Source of the DNA: Candidatus Woesearchaeota archaeon
GTDB taxonomy: Archaea; Nanobdellota; Nanobdellia; Woesearchaeales; WJIZ01
DNA length: 38,580 nt
Direction of reading: 5' to 3'
Assembly: GCA_018303125.1 (NCBI GenBank)
Contig: JAGVYS010000002.1
Location: forward strand, 70,600 to 109,179
In this document: one piece after another, positions 1 to 9,042 of the stretch
Position numbering within the stretch: the first letter of the stretch is position 1
Layout: each line of letters begins with the position of its first letter
Position numbers and translations under genes: made by a program
The notes under the pieces: model-generated
The model's database searches: none
Seen by the model: only the letters and a program-made list of their open reading frames with translations
Told to the model about the DNA's origin: nothing

Positions 1-1
1 A

Positions 2-499
2 CCAAAAGGGTATGACCATAAGAATATATACAGCCATATGGGTTTTAATCTTAAGCCGACAGACATGCAAGCTGCCATTGGCATCGCACAGCTTAAAAAA
101 ATAGATTATTTCATAAGTAAGAGGAAAGAAAACTTTGACTTTCTTTCCATGCATCTGAAAAAATATGAAGACAAAATAATAATGCCAAAGAGCCTTGATG
201 AGTCTGACCCTAGCTGGTTTGGCTTCATTATATCTGTAAAGGAAGATGCAGGATTCACAAGAGAGCAGCTTATTTCGCACCTCACAAAACACAAGGTTAT
301 GACAAGGTCATTGTTTGCAGGCAATATAACAAAGCAGCCTTCTTTCTCTGACGTAAAATATAAGACTGTTGGTTCATTGGAAAATACGGATAAAACAATG
401 TTCAGTACCTTCTGGATAGGTGTGCAGCCAAATATTACTGAAGAAAAGAGAAAATATGTTGCAGATGTATTTGACTCTTTCTTTAAGGAACTTATTTAA
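2..499 (+). CDS. rfbH: RfbH-type CDP-4-keto-6-deoxy-D-glucose-3-dehydrase, C-terminal part
   Basis: Only the last 165 or so residues are in the window; the frame is open to the left edge, so the gene starts outside. It opens with a run reading YDHKNIYSHMGFNLKPTDMQ, which closely resembles the corresponding block of RfbH/E1, a member of the DegT/DnrJ/EryC1 aminotransferase fold group. RfbH is a PMP-dependent, iron-sulfur enzyme that removes the C3 hydroxyl of CDP-4-keto-6-deoxyglucose, the committing step to 3,6-dideoxyhexoses. The PLP-site His and the cluster cysteines lie upstream and cannot be checked. A CDP-paratose 2-epimerase-like gene at the far end of the window (35895-36929) belongs to the same pathway. 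Other family members are sugar aminotransferases, but the YDHK...GFNLK block favours RfbH. Confidence 0.82.
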   Translation, partial: PKGYDHKNIYSHMGFNLKPTDMQAAIGIAQLKKIDYFISKRKENFDFLSMHLKKYEDKIIMPKSLDESDPSWFGFIISVKEDAGFTREQLISHLTKHKVMTRSLFAGNITKQPSFSDVKYKTVGSLENTDKTMFSTFWIGVQPNITEEKRKYVADVFDSFFKELI

Positions 500-501
500 A
501 T
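492..501 (+). promoter_or_regulatory. TATA-like box for the flippase gene
   Basis: TTATTTAAAT overlaps the last codons and stop of the upstream rfbH-like gene and lies 22 to 31 nt before the ATG at 523. That is the spacing of an archaeal TATA box for a leaderless transcript, so the flippase may be transcribed independently of rfbH. Pattern match only. Confidence 0.5.
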
Positions 502-522
502 GAGTAAAAAGACTAGAAAGTA

Positions 523-1980
523 ATGGATTACTATAGGAAAATTGGAAATCAGATAAGTTGGGTATATGTAATAAAAATCGCTGATTTCTCAATAATGCTT
601 GCACTCTTTGCCATATTAACAAGATTCTTATCTAAGGACGATTTCGGCTTGTATTCCCTGCTCAACGTAAGCATATTGCTTCTTACCGGAATTCTTTCTC
701 TTGGCTTGCCTGATTTTATAGTAAGGACCTTTACAGGAAAGAAAGAGGATGAAAAAAGACAGGCATTCAGACAGGTATTCTGCCTCTCCTGCATAATAAG
801 CCTCATAAGCACGATAGTTCTATTGTTCCTTACCTACTTTGTCCTTGAGGCACTGAAATTAAGCACTATTTTCCTAGCAACTTCGCTGGTCATATTATGT
901 TCAGGGTTCATTGTCATTGGGAGCATTGTTGAAGCATATATTTATTCGGAAAAAAATACAGTAAAGTCAAAACTGCTAAGCGTTTCACTGAGGAGCTTCT
1001 GGGCTTTGCCTGTAATTATTCTAGCACTATCTGACGCAATAGGCTTAAACATGATATTCGCGACAAGGCTTATATTCACTATTCTTGTGCTTATCTGCGT
1101 TTTTACCTATCTCAGAAGCATGAATTTTAAGTTTATTCAAAAAATAGACTGGAGTTATGCCAAAAAAGCCCTATTGTTCGGAATTCCATTAGCTACTCTT
1201 GTTGTGTCGCAATGGGCCATAACAGCTACTGACAGGTATATGCTTGGATGGTTTCATTCGGCTGCAAGTGTTGGAAACTATTCATTTGTTTATACTCTCC
1301 TGGATTTCATATTTGTTTTCTCTACTTCCGCCATCAGCTTGGTGCTTTACCCTTACATCGTTGAGGAATACAACCATGGAAAAAAAGAAAGAAGTAACTT
1401 CCTAATGAACAGTATGCTAAAGTACATATTAATCCTTGCTGTGCCTGCCCTTGCAGGATTTTACATACTCAGTAAGGAGATAACTACAATGGTATCAGGC
1501 CAAGGTTATCTGCCTGCATTGGTTATACTGCCTTACCTGATAATTTTCCCACTGCTAAAAAGCATTACAACAGTATTCACATACGCATTAACCTTGAAAA
1601 ACATGACAAAGATAATTGCCTTCCTTTACGGTGGAGGCATTGTCTTGAACATAATTCTTAATATGCTCCTAATACCGGCATATGGAATAACCGGAGCCGG
1701 CATTGCAACAACTGTGACTTATATCGCAATGGCTGCGTTCTTCATGCAGATAGGGTCAAGGCATGTTGCGCTTGATTATGCATATTTGGGGATTGGAAAG
1801 ATTTTATTGAGCACTGCAATAATGGCTCTTCCTTTATTGTTTATACATCCGTACAATGTATTTTCAAAGATAGCAACGATAATCTTGGGGGCTGCAGTAT
1901 ATGTCGCTTGCCTGCTGTTACTAAAGGCCTTTCGAGAGGATGAAATAACACTAATAAAAAATCTTGTATTAAGAAAGTAG
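523..1980 (+). CDS. Wzx-like oligosaccharide flippase (MOP/MATE superfamily)
   Basis: A 485-residue protein made almost entirely of hydrophobic segments, about 12 to 14 by eye, with short charged loops. The N-terminus (MDYYRKIGNQISWVYVIKIA) and the later GAGIATTVTYI segment are typical of the polysaccharide_synt/Wzx group, which flips polyprenyl-diphosphate-linked glycans across the membrane. Length is normal for the family. It starts 23 nt after the rfbH-like stop and converges on the SGNH/TPR gene with an 18 nt gap. In this context it is the likely exporter of a lipid-linked repeat unit. Specificity for a glycan lipid, rather than another MOP substrate, is inferred from the neighbours. Confidence 0.85.
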   Translation: MDYYRKIGNQISWVYVIKIADFSIMLALFAILTRFLSKDDFGLYSLLNVSILLLTGILSLGLPDFIVRTFTGKKEDEKRQAFRQVFCLSCIISLISTIVLLFLTYFVLEALKLSTIFLATSLVILCSGFIVIGSIVEAYIYSEKNTVKSKLLSVSLRSFWALPVIILALSDAIGLNMIFATRLIFTILVLICVFTYLRSMNFKFIQKIDWSYAKKALLFGIPLATLVVSQWAITATDRYMLGWFHSAASVGNYSFVYTLLDFIFVFSTSAISLVLYPYIVEEYNHGKKERSNFLMNSMLKYILILAVPALAGFYILSKEITTMVSGQGYLPALVILPYLIIFPLLKSITTVFTYALTLKNMTKIIAFLYGGGIVLNIILNMLLIPAYGITGAGIATTVTYIAMAAFFMQIGSRHVALDYAYLGIGKILLSTAIMALPLLFIHPYNVFSKIATIILGAAVYVACLLLLKAFREDEITLIKNLVLRK

Positions 1981-1998
1981 AGCTGCTTTCTTTAATGA

Positions 1999-3480
1999 TT
2001 AATCCATAGTAGCGTTATTTTTGCCAATTTGATGCTTTTTTTCTAATATGGCATTCGCCAGGTTCTGAGCTATAAGGTTATTCCCTTTTTTTGTAGCGTG
2101 CCCAAAATACCCGAATTCCCTGTCCAAAAAAACATCATCATAATTATAACCTTGAAAATTATCTTCATTGCTAACAATTAATACCTCCTTTATGCCTTCA
2201 AAAATGCTTTTTAGTGTATCAATTTTTAAGGTTGGATATTGCATTATTATGATTTGTCTGCCTTTAGTCATCTCGTGCATCTTTCTAAAATTTATTGCAG
2301 TCTTAATCCCCAAGTATTCTTCCCTAATATTCATTGAGAGTTTAAGCCATTTTTGCCCTTCAGTAGACATGTTTAGTTCAATATACTTGGCACCTATGTC
2401 TGAGTATACCCTTGCCATCATTGCCTTATTCTTTTTATATCCATTAGCGAATAACTTCTCCGCATATTCTGTCTGGTTTTGCCTAAGATAATGCCAGCCA
2501 AATTCTCTGTAAACAGATGCCCTGTCAGGAAACTTTTCTAGGGCTATGCTAAATAGGAAAAGAGCTACTTGCGATTTTTCTTTTTGATTTGTACTATCCA
2601 CAGTCTTGGCAAGTTCAATCAGAAGCCTTTCGTGCTTTGGGTCTATAGCGTCATAAGCGTTATCAAATTTGTCTAAGATTGCGATTGCATCTTTAGGCCT
2701 ATTTAGAGAGAAGTAGTCATTAGCCATTACCAAGTAAGCTCTTTTGTCGTGTGGAACGATCTCAATGTATTTTAGAAGATACTCTAGTGATTCTTCGTAC
2801 ATACTGTGTTTAAAATACTCTATACCTATTGCTTGTAAAGCATAAGCTGAATCATTATTATTACTGATTAACTTATTAAAATTATTTTTTGCAATATCTA
2901 ATTCTCCTTTATTGAGATAGGATACGCCCAAGTTGAATATAGATTCACTATCTCCTAAAAAATTCTTAACAACCGGTATAAAAATAGGCTCCGGTTTGTC
3001 TTTCTTTTCTATGTTTGAATTAAAATAGTGTTCTATAAGCTCATATAGCCTGAAATTTTTCAAAAATTCGTTCGCTGAAAAATATTTTGCAGAATTGTCA
3101 TGTACTAATTTTTCATTGACTTCGTCTGCCATACCCAACATAACAATAACAATATCTGGATTGTATTTAGGCAGGTTCTCTTCTAGTAAAGAAATTGCTT
3201 CAGAAGTATCTAGTCCTGCATGCCCTACTACAAACACATGCGCAGAGCGATTCGTGGCATTAGAAAGTATAACTTCAAGTTGCTCCGGCCAAGGATCTTC
3301 TCCTTCTATAGTCATTGAATCGCCTATAGCGAGTACATTCAAGTCTGTATCTTGGCCATATTTCATGTCATTTGAAAAATGCTGCATTTGAATCCTTGCG
3401 TAGCCGCTAAGTCTCATGCCAAATTCAAGAAGAAACAAGACAAGGAATATCCTGAACAATATAACTAAAATCTTTTTCAT
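1999..3480 (-). CDS. Membrane-anchored SGNH-like hydrolase split by a TPR domain
   Basis: The first 25 or so residues form one hydrophobic anchor, so the rest is probably extracytoplasmic. A block I motif (AIGDSMT, nucleophile Ser55) is followed by the VIVMLGMAD strand near residue 115. Roughly residues 170-400 are helical repeats with TPR spacing, and the C-terminus (YFGHATKKGN, His461) resembles the final SGNH block. The TPR array therefore interrupts the catalytic fold. The Asp expected three residues before the His is a Tyr (Tyr458). The gene is divergent from an MBOAT O-acyltransferase gene 59 nt away. MBOAT plus SGNH partner is the layout of AlgI/AlgJ, AlgI/AlgX and DltB/DltD acylation systems, so a role in glycan O-acetylation is inferred. 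Confidence 0.75.
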   Translation of the reverse strand: MKKILVILFRIFLVLFLLEFGMRLSGYARIQMQHFSNDMKYGQDTDLNVLAIGDSMTIEGEDPWPEQLEVILSNATNRSAHVFVVGHAGLDTSEAISLLEENLPKYNPDIVIVMLGMADEVNEKLVHDNSAKYFSANEFLKNFRLYELIEHYFNSNIEKKDKPEPIFIPVVKNFLGDSESIFNLGVSYLNKGELDIAKNNFNKLISNNNDSAYALQAIGIEYFKHSMYEESLEYLLKYIEIVPHDKRAYLVMANDYFSLNRPKDAIAILDKFDNAYDAIDPKHERLLIELAKTVDSTNQKEKSQVALFLFSIALEKFPDRASVYREFGWHYLRQNQTEYAEKLFANGYKKNKAMMARVYSDIGAKYIELNMSTEGQKWLKLSMNIREEYLGIKTAINFRKMHEMTKGRQIIIMQYPTLKIDTLKSIFEGIKEVLIVSNEDNFQGYNYDDVFLDREFGYFGHATKKGNNLIAQNLANAILEKKHQIGKNNATMD

Positions 3481-3506
3481 GATTATAGTAATATGATTTT
3501 AGTAAG

Positions 3507-3515
3507 TTATAAATA
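3507..3515. promoter_or_regulatory. TATA box midway between divergent acylation genes
   Basis: TTATAAATA is centred about 29 nt from the MBOAT ATG (3540) and 31 nt from the SGNH/TPR start (3480). It reads as a TATA box on both strands and no other clear candidate lies in the 59 nt gap, so it may drive both genes. Confidence 0.5.
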
Positions 3516-3539
3516 AATGTTATGTAAAACAACTTGAAT

Positions 3540-4910
3540 ATGCTCTATCTTTTCCATAGTCAAGAGTTCATGCTCTTTTTTGTTGTTATTTTCGTAATAT
3601 ATTGGATTAGTAAGAGATTCAAGAATGCTGTTTTACTGATAGCCAGCTATATATTTTACGCAAGCTGGGATTGGAGATTCCTAAGTTTAATAGTGGCATT
3701 AACAGCAATAAATTATTTCTGTGGATTAAAGATAGAAGCCTCAAAACATAGGAAGGCGTATTTACTTATAGGTATAATATCGGGCATTTCCATCCTGGGA
3801 TTTTTCAAATATTTCAATTTCTTTGTGGAAAGCTTTGTTACGCTGCTTAATTTTTTCGGATTTGGGTTGAACTATAATGCATTGAATATTATATTGCCAA
3901 TTGGCATATCCTTCTATACCTTCCAGACATTAAGCTACACTATTGATGTCTACAGGAAAAAAATGTCTCCAGAAAAGAACATAATAAACTTTTCTCTTTT
4001 TGTATTTTATTTTCCACAGCTTATAGCAGGACCGATAGAAAGAGCCAAGGACTTGTTGCCTAGAATAAATTCTACAAAAAATATAAGGAATATCAATTTC
4101 AGAGATGGCTCTTATCTTTTCATATATGGCTTATTCAAAAAGGTGGTCATAGCCGATTCACTCGCTATAATTGTAGACAAGGTCTTTTCTATGCAGGACC
4201 CTACAGGCACACAGGTTATGATGGCAGCTTATGCTTTTGCCTTGCAGATATATTGTGATTTTTCAGGTTACTCAGATATGGCAAAAGGAATCTCGCATTT
4301 TTTTGGGATAGAGCTAAGCACAAATTTCAACCTTCCTTACCTATCAAGAACACCCTCAGAGTTCTGGAAGAGGTGGCACATTACACTCTCTTCATGGGTA
4401 AGGGATTACTTGTATATACCGATGGGTGGAAAAAATTCAAAATTTGCTGCACTTTTTTTTAGCATGCTATTAATGGGTCTTTGGCATGGTGCAGCTTGGC
4501 ACTTTGTACTTTGGGGACTTTACTGGTTCTTCGTAATTATGGCATACAGGATAATTAAGCCAAAGATAAATAGTCTAGCAACTAAAGTGCTTTCAACAAT
4601 AGTTATGTTTCATATAACTTCCTACAGCTGGATTTTATTCAGGGGAAGCGATTTCGGACAGATAATAAGCCTGACTTCCTCGCTTGCTTCTATAAATCTT
4701 ATCGGCATTCTTGACGCTTCTTTCTTCCCGCTTTATGCCGGAGCACTATTCCTGTTAGTTTATGAGGCTATACAGTATACAAAAAAAGACCAGTTATTCA
4801 TTGCAAAGAAAGGATTTTACCACCAGATGATTTTTTATTTGGTTTTGTTCTTTCTCTTTGTTGAGATAGGAAGCACTTCTAATGTAGCTTTTATCTATTT
4901 TCAGTTTTGA
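3540..4910 (+). CDS. MBOAT-family O-acyltransferase (AlgI-like)
   Basis: A polytopic membrane protein of 456 residues. The segment running DFSGYSDMAKG...FWKRWHITLSSWVRDYLYIPMGG is the signature of the AlgI branch of MBOAT enzymes, and the invariant catalytic His lies in GLWHGAAWHF (His316, second His321). These enzymes pass acetyl groups across the membrane to an extracytoplasmic partner. The start is placed at ATG 3540, giving MLYLFHSQEFMLFF, which matches the family's usual N-terminus; an in-frame TTG two codons earlier is less likely. The divergent SGNH/TPR protein is the probable acceptor or transferase partner. The 3' end overlaps the convergent GT-C gene by 20 bp. Confidence 0.92.
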   Translation: MLYLFHSQEFMLFFVVIFVIYWISKRFKNAVLLIASYIFYASWDWRFLSLIVALTAINYFCGLKIEASKHRKAYLLIGIISGISILGFFKYFNFFVESFVTLLNFFGFGLNYNALNIILPIGISFYTFQTLSYTIDVYRKKMSPEKNIINFSLFVFYFPQLIAGPIERAKDLLPRINSTKNIRNINFRDGSYLFIYGLFKKVVIADSLAIIVDKVFSMQDPTGTQVMMAAYAFALQIYCDFSGYSDMAKGISHFFGIELSTNFNLPYLSRTPSEFWKRWHITLSSWVRDYLYIPMGGKNSKFAALFFSMLLMGLWHGAAWHFVLWGLYWFFVIMAYRIIKPKINSLATKVLSTIVMFHITSYSWILFRGSDFGQIISLTSSLASINLIGILDASFFPLYAGALFLLVYEAIQYTKKDQLFIAKKGFYHQMIFYLVLFFLFVEIGSTSNVAFIYFQF

Positions 4911-6546
4911 CCGCTGAATTGGTTATATTGTAAACCAGGATATTTGGTGCTAACCTGTCAATTGGCTTATATTTCTGAAGCCAGTCAAAACAATTTGGAT
5001 ATTCTCCGTAATTATAAAGCTGAAACATACTGATTATTGTGATACCTTCCAATTCATGGCAGATTGGCTCCTGCTTACCGAATTTCTGTAATGAAGCATA
5101 GCTGCTGAATTCAAGAGGTGCATAAGTAAAGTTGTAATAGCTTAGGTCCTCTGTTCCATGATAGGCAATGTTTGGATTTATTATTCCTTTCGCATTAAGG
5201 TACGGCTTAATCCTGTCCGCCCCTTGCCCGAAATCACAGTCTCCATCCAATGATATTGTGCAGCCGTTATTCTGGCCGACAATCTCATTGTAGAAATAAA
5301 GGTATTCTGGGAAGCTTGTCAAAGGTACAATAGCGTATGCCAAAAGCAGTATAGCAGCTTTATAGTCTACCCTGAAAACATTAGCAGATCTTGAAATGAA
5401 AATGAAAACGAACGGGAAGACTGGAAGAAAATACCTGATTCCGCGGCAATAAGGTATAAGATTAAGTACCAAGAAAAAATAGACCAATGCAAAAATAATC
5501 CAATTTTCATCTTTCATTAACTTTAGTCTGCGGAGAGAGAAAAAAGCTAATCCTATCAACACTATGAAAACAATACTTGATTTAATGAAAAAAACAACAA
5601 AAGAGCTGTACCAGGGAGGAGAATTATGTATGCTCCCGGAAAAATAGCATGGTTCTGAAGGCCTTACAGCCTGTGAAATAAATCCCCTTACATAGTTGTA
5701 AGGCAGCGGAGAAGGCACGGCATCTATGCCAAATAAAACTATTCCAGGAAGTTTGCCCCTCATTTCAAAATAACCATCACGGTCAAGAAGAGTGTCTGAA
5801 TCAATGGATTTTCCAAGCGAGACGAAAGAGCCCTCAAAAAAATATATACAGTTAATAGTAACAATAATCACAAAAATATAAACCATGTAAGACTTGAAAA
5901 GGCTCATAATCCTAGATAGCTTGAATCTCTGATAATGAATCAAAAAAATCGATGTCATTACAAAAGGGATAATTATTACAGATGTGAATTTAGTTGATAA
6001 TGTTAATCCTGACACAACAGAAAGAAGAAAGAGCCTTTTTGCTGTTGGCATGTCCTTATACCACATGAATACAAAAAACGTGAGGAATATAAAGAAAGTC
6101 AGGCCTATATCCGGAGTGGAAAGCCTTGAGTGGCCTAGTATAACTGGATGGAATGCATAAAGAAATAGTGCAAATATAGCTGCCTTTTTTGAGTATATCC
6201 TCTTTGCGATGAAGTATATAAGCAACCCAAGCAATACAGATATAATCACGCTTGAGATACCTGCAAGCCTAAGAATAGTATAGGGCTCATATTTATTTCC
6301 GTATAGTAGTTTATGCGCAAAAGGCTCGTATGCCTGTGTTTCCGGGTATTCTAGGTCAAGAAACAGTAAAGGTATTGCAGATAGTATGTTGAGCAAAGGA
6401 GGATGAGCGATGCTCATATGCATGTTATGGTTAACTAGTATATTTGCCCCTCTTGCAATATTTAGTGGCTCATCTATTACTGGGCTCCTGTAAAAAATGC
6501 TTGAAGCTAAAAGTAGGATGAAAACAAATAGTATTGTCTTTTTCAT
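4891..6546 (-). CDS. GT-C membrane glycosyltransferase (GT39/ArnT-like)
   Basis: After a first hydrophobic segment the protein reads SPVIDEPLNIARGANIL, giving the acidic pair that GT-C enzymes carry in the first external loop. Around ten further membrane segments follow, then a C-terminal external region from about residue 420. Such enzymes use polyprenyl-phosphate sugars as donors on the outer face. The start is taken as ATG 6546 (MKKTILFVF); an in-frame TTG at 6552 is the alternative. It is the last gene of the minus-strand operon, 43 nt after the toroid gene, and overlaps the MBOAT gene tail to tail by 20 bp. Substrate cannot be read from the sequence. Confidence 0.8.
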   Translation of the reverse strand: MKKTILFVFILLLASSIFYRSPVIDEPLNIARGANILVNHNMHMSIAHPPLLNILSAIPLLFLDLEYPETQAYEPFAHKLLYGNKYEPYTILRLAGISSVIISVLLGLLIYFIAKRIYSKKAAIFALFLYAFHPVILGHSRLSTPDIGLTFFIFLTFFVFMWYKDMPTAKRLFLLSVVSGLTLSTKFTSVIIIPFVMTSIFLIHYQRFKLSRIMSLFKSYMVYIFVIIVTINCIYFFEGSFVSLGKSIDSDTLLDRDGYFEMRGKLPGIVLFGIDAVPSPLPYNYVRGFISQAVRPSEPCYFSGSIHNSPPWYSSFVVFFIKSSIVFIVLIGLAFFSLRRLKLMKDENWIIFALVYFFLVLNLIPYCRGIRYFLPVFPFVFIFISRSANVFRVDYKAAILLLAYAIVPLTSFPEYLYFYNEIVGQNNGCTISLDGDCDFGQGADRIKPYLNAKGIINPNIAYHGTEDLSYYNFTYAPLEFSSYASLQKFGKQEPICHELEGITIISMFQLYNYGEYPNCFDWLQKYKPIDRLAPNILVYNITNSAVKTENR

Positions 6547-6589
6547 CGGCAATTAATGCCTATTGGATGCACTATAAAAATCTTTCATG

Positions 6590-8134
6590 TTAAGGCCCTA
6601 TAGTTGTGCTTATTCTGAAAGATCTGTTGGCGCCAATAAACTTAGCATCAGGCATTTTAAGTTCCTGGGCTGTAAAAAATTTTGCAGAAGGTATGTACCT
6701 AAATGAAAATTTGCCAACCCTATAAAGTCTAATCTCATTTTCAGAAGTTATGCTGTCTTCAACTTTTATGCCAGCCTTAAAATAAAACACACGGCAAAAG
6801 CTTATTTTAACAAGCCGTTTCTTTGTGATAAGCACATATTTCAGCATTTCTCTTAAAACCTTGCTGAATAAGCCAATAGATATGAGCCTCAATATTATGT
6901 GCTTGAAAACAGATGGGGTAATGGGCTTTATCCTGTAAAAAAGTCCGTTCACGGTTATACTGTCCTTTTCCACAGATATACTCCTGGTGTCGTCAAAATA
7001 GCTTGAGCATAACACTTTCTTTCCATTGACAAGATAACCGCAGTCGGAAATTACTTTTTCTCCGGAGTAATACCTATAAACGCCTCCTTTCTTAGTCCCT
7101 ACTATGAGATAATAATTCGCCCCTTTTCTCACATAAATTCCGGCACCGGGGAAATACTTTTCAAAACTTTCCATTTGGAAAGGTAATTTTGCTACTGCCT
7201 TTTTTCCTTTTAACATACCTGTCTTAAGATACTGGTGAACATACAATGGAAGGTACCTATTATCAAGGCAATCCAATCCCACTAAATCCCTAGACTCTTC
7301 TATAAATTTTAATATTGCCAAACTAAGGTGAGTTGAGCGCGCTGCAAAACCTGAGGGTACAAGATACTCAGTATCCCTTGCCGTATACTCTCCACCCGCA
7401 GAGCCGTTCGGATGCAGGAAATAACTTATAAATTCCACAGCGCGGTCTATTGCGTTGGGTATTTGGCTATTTCCTGTCTTGGCATACAGCTCAGACAAAA
7501 AGTCAATAGTATAGCTTAAGTATCCAACATCGCATCCTTCATATTCCGGAAACCATCCTTCATGATTCTGCGCCCTTAGGATAAGAGATAGCTTTTTATT
7601 CAATACATCCTTATAACACGGAAATTTCTCATTAACGCATGCTATGGCAAGGCATGCCATTGCTTCCTGATTTATGACTTTTGGTTCATGGTTTTTTGAG
7701 AGGTAATCTGCTGCTTTCCTCAGGACTTTTCCTATTCTTGCTCTTTGTTCAGGCTCAATTTCATCAAAAAGCAAATTAAAGGATTCTGAACAGGGATAGA
7801 TTGTCAACGAAGTGCCGATATAAGAGTGCTCGTTTGGATAATATTCGTCAAAACTGCCATCTTTTTTCTGTATTTTTTCAAGAAAAAGCAGCCCTGCTAT
7901 TATCCATTCTTTAATTCTTTTGTTTCCATAATACACATTTGAGGCAAATTTTTTCTTGTAAAGAATTGAAAGCGCATATACGGCTCCCTGCACGCTTGCA
8001 TAAGGAACATCTGTCTTCCTATATTGCCAATGCTCCCTGTCAAAACATCCATATGTGGGGGAGAACTGCGTCCTGTCCTGAAGGCTCAAAAGGGAGGGCA
8101 TTGCTGAAATTGCCATAGACAAAAAGCGGTTCAT
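6590..8134 (-). CDS. Putative alpha/alpha-toroid plus beta-sandwich carbohydrate-active protein
   Basis: I do not recognise the exact family. The first 310 or so residues are amphipathic helices with repeated short motifs (QKKDGSFDEYYP near 88, QNHEGWFPEYEG near 190, then GGEYTARDTEYLVPSGF), the pattern of alpha/alpha-barrel enzymes such as heparinase II/III, alginate lyases, or the toroid part of C5-epimerases. The remainder is beta-rich and basic, like the sandwich domain that follows the toroid in heparinase-type lyases. There is no clear signal peptide. The start overlaps the GT2 stop by four bases (ATGA), so the genes are translationally coupled. A polymer-trimming or epimerising role on a uronic-acid-containing glycan is inferred from the fold and the adjacent sugar dehydrogenase. 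Confidence 0.55.
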   Translation of the reverse strand: MNRFLSMAISAMPSLLSLQDRTQFSPTYGCFDREHWQYRKTDVPYASVQGAVYALSILYKKKFASNVYYGNKRIKEWIIAGLLFLEKIQKKDGSFDEYYPNEHSYIGTSLTIYPCSESFNLLFDEIEPEQRARIGKVLRKAADYLSKNHEPKVINQEAMACLAIACVNEKFPCYKDVLNKKLSLILRAQNHEGWFPEYEGCDVGYLSYTIDFLSELYAKTGNSQIPNAIDRAVEFISYFLHPNGSAGGEYTARDTEYLVPSGFAARSTHLSLAILKFIEESRDLVGLDCLDNRYLPLYVHQYLKTGMLKGKKAVAKLPFQMESFEKYFPGAGIYVRKGANYYLIVGTKKGGVYRYYSGEKVISDCGYLVNGKKVLCSSYFDDTRSISVEKDSITVNGLFYRIKPITPSVFKHIILRLISIGLFSKVLREMLKYVLITKKRLVKISFCRVFYFKAGIKVEDSITSENEIRLYRVGKFSFRYIPSAKFFTAQELKMPDAKFIGANRSFRISTTIGP

Positions 8135-9042
8135 AGAGTATCCCTACGTAGCTTAGAGATAACAGAAACAAGCAAGCCGAAGCTAAAAATCTGCAACCCT
8201 ACAACAAGCAACACTACCGATAGGATTATGAGAGGAAGGCGGTTCCCTATTATTCCTGTACTGGCTTTTAGATAAATGAGATATGCTGCAACAATCAAGC
8301 CTGAGAAGGATATTAAAAATCCAGATACTCCAAATACCTTCATTGGCCGGTACATGTAGGCAAACCTGAAAGCTGTTGTAAAAAATTGGATAAAATCTTT
8401 TCCAATCTTAAGCTTGGATTTTCCAGCCTTCCTATCCTTAAATGTTATAGGTATCTCTTCTATTTTGTATCCCCTAAAATAGGCCTCACAGACAAATTCC
8501 ATGTTGAATGCGAAGCCGTCTGCATCTATGTGCAGCTTTTTCCAAATGTCCTTTCTGAAAGCTCTGTACCCATTTGTGACATCCGAAACATGCGTTCCTG
8601 CAAAAAAACTTGCCACCATATTCGCTCCCCTGCTGATTATCCTTCTCTTTAATGGCCAGTTAATTATTTTCGAATCTTTGAGGTATCTGCTCCCTATAAC
8701 AATGTCAGCCCCATTCTTAATTTTATTGACGAATTGCGGGATATAGTCGGGATTATGTGTATTGTCGCCTTCCATGCTGATTATTATATCGTGCTTAGAC
8801 TCAGAAAACCCCTTTCTTCTTGCCGAGCCTACTCCTTGCTTTCTCTCTCGCACAAACAAGCGGATATTGCCATATTTCTTGCTCAACTCCTGCACGACAC
8901 TCCATGTTTTGTCAGGGCTGTTGTCATCTATTACAATTATTTCCCCGTCAATTTTGTTTTCCTTAAGAACTTCTTCTATTCGAGGTATGAGAAGGGGAAT
9001 ATTTTCCTTTTCGTTGTATGTGGGAATTACGATTGATACCAT
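8131..9042 (-). CDS. DPM-like GT2 glycosyltransferase with C-terminal membrane segments
   Basis: The N-terminus MVSIVIPTYNEKENI and the nucleotide-binding IVIDDNSPDKTW are those of dolichyl-phosphate mannosyltransferase-like GT2 enzymes. The metal-site region reads MEGDNTHNPDYI and is followed by IGSRYLKDS. Residues from about 232 form two hydrophobic segments that anchor the protein. The expected reaction is transfer of a hexose from a nucleotide sugar to polyprenyl phosphate on the cytoplasmic face. Its ATG directly abuts the TAG stop of the dehydrogenase gene upstream, and its TGA overlaps the toroid gene start. It probably supplies a lipid-linked sugar to the GT-C enzymes of the same operon. 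Confidence 0.85.
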   Translation of the reverse strand: MVSIVIPTYNEKENIPLLIPRIEEVLKENKIDGEIIVIDDNSPDKTWSVVQELSKKYGNIRLFVRERKQGVGSARRKGFSESKHDIIISMEGDNTHNPDYIPQFVNKIKNGADIVIGSRYLKDSKIINWPLKRRIISRGANMVASFFAGTHVSDVTNGYRAFRKDIWKKLHIDADGFAFNMEFVCEAYFRGYKIEEIPITFKDRKAGKSKLKIGKDFIQFFTTAFRFAYMYRPMKVFGVSGFLISFSGLIVAAYLIYLKASTGIIGNRLPLIILSVVLLVVGLQIFSFGLLVSVISKLRRDTL

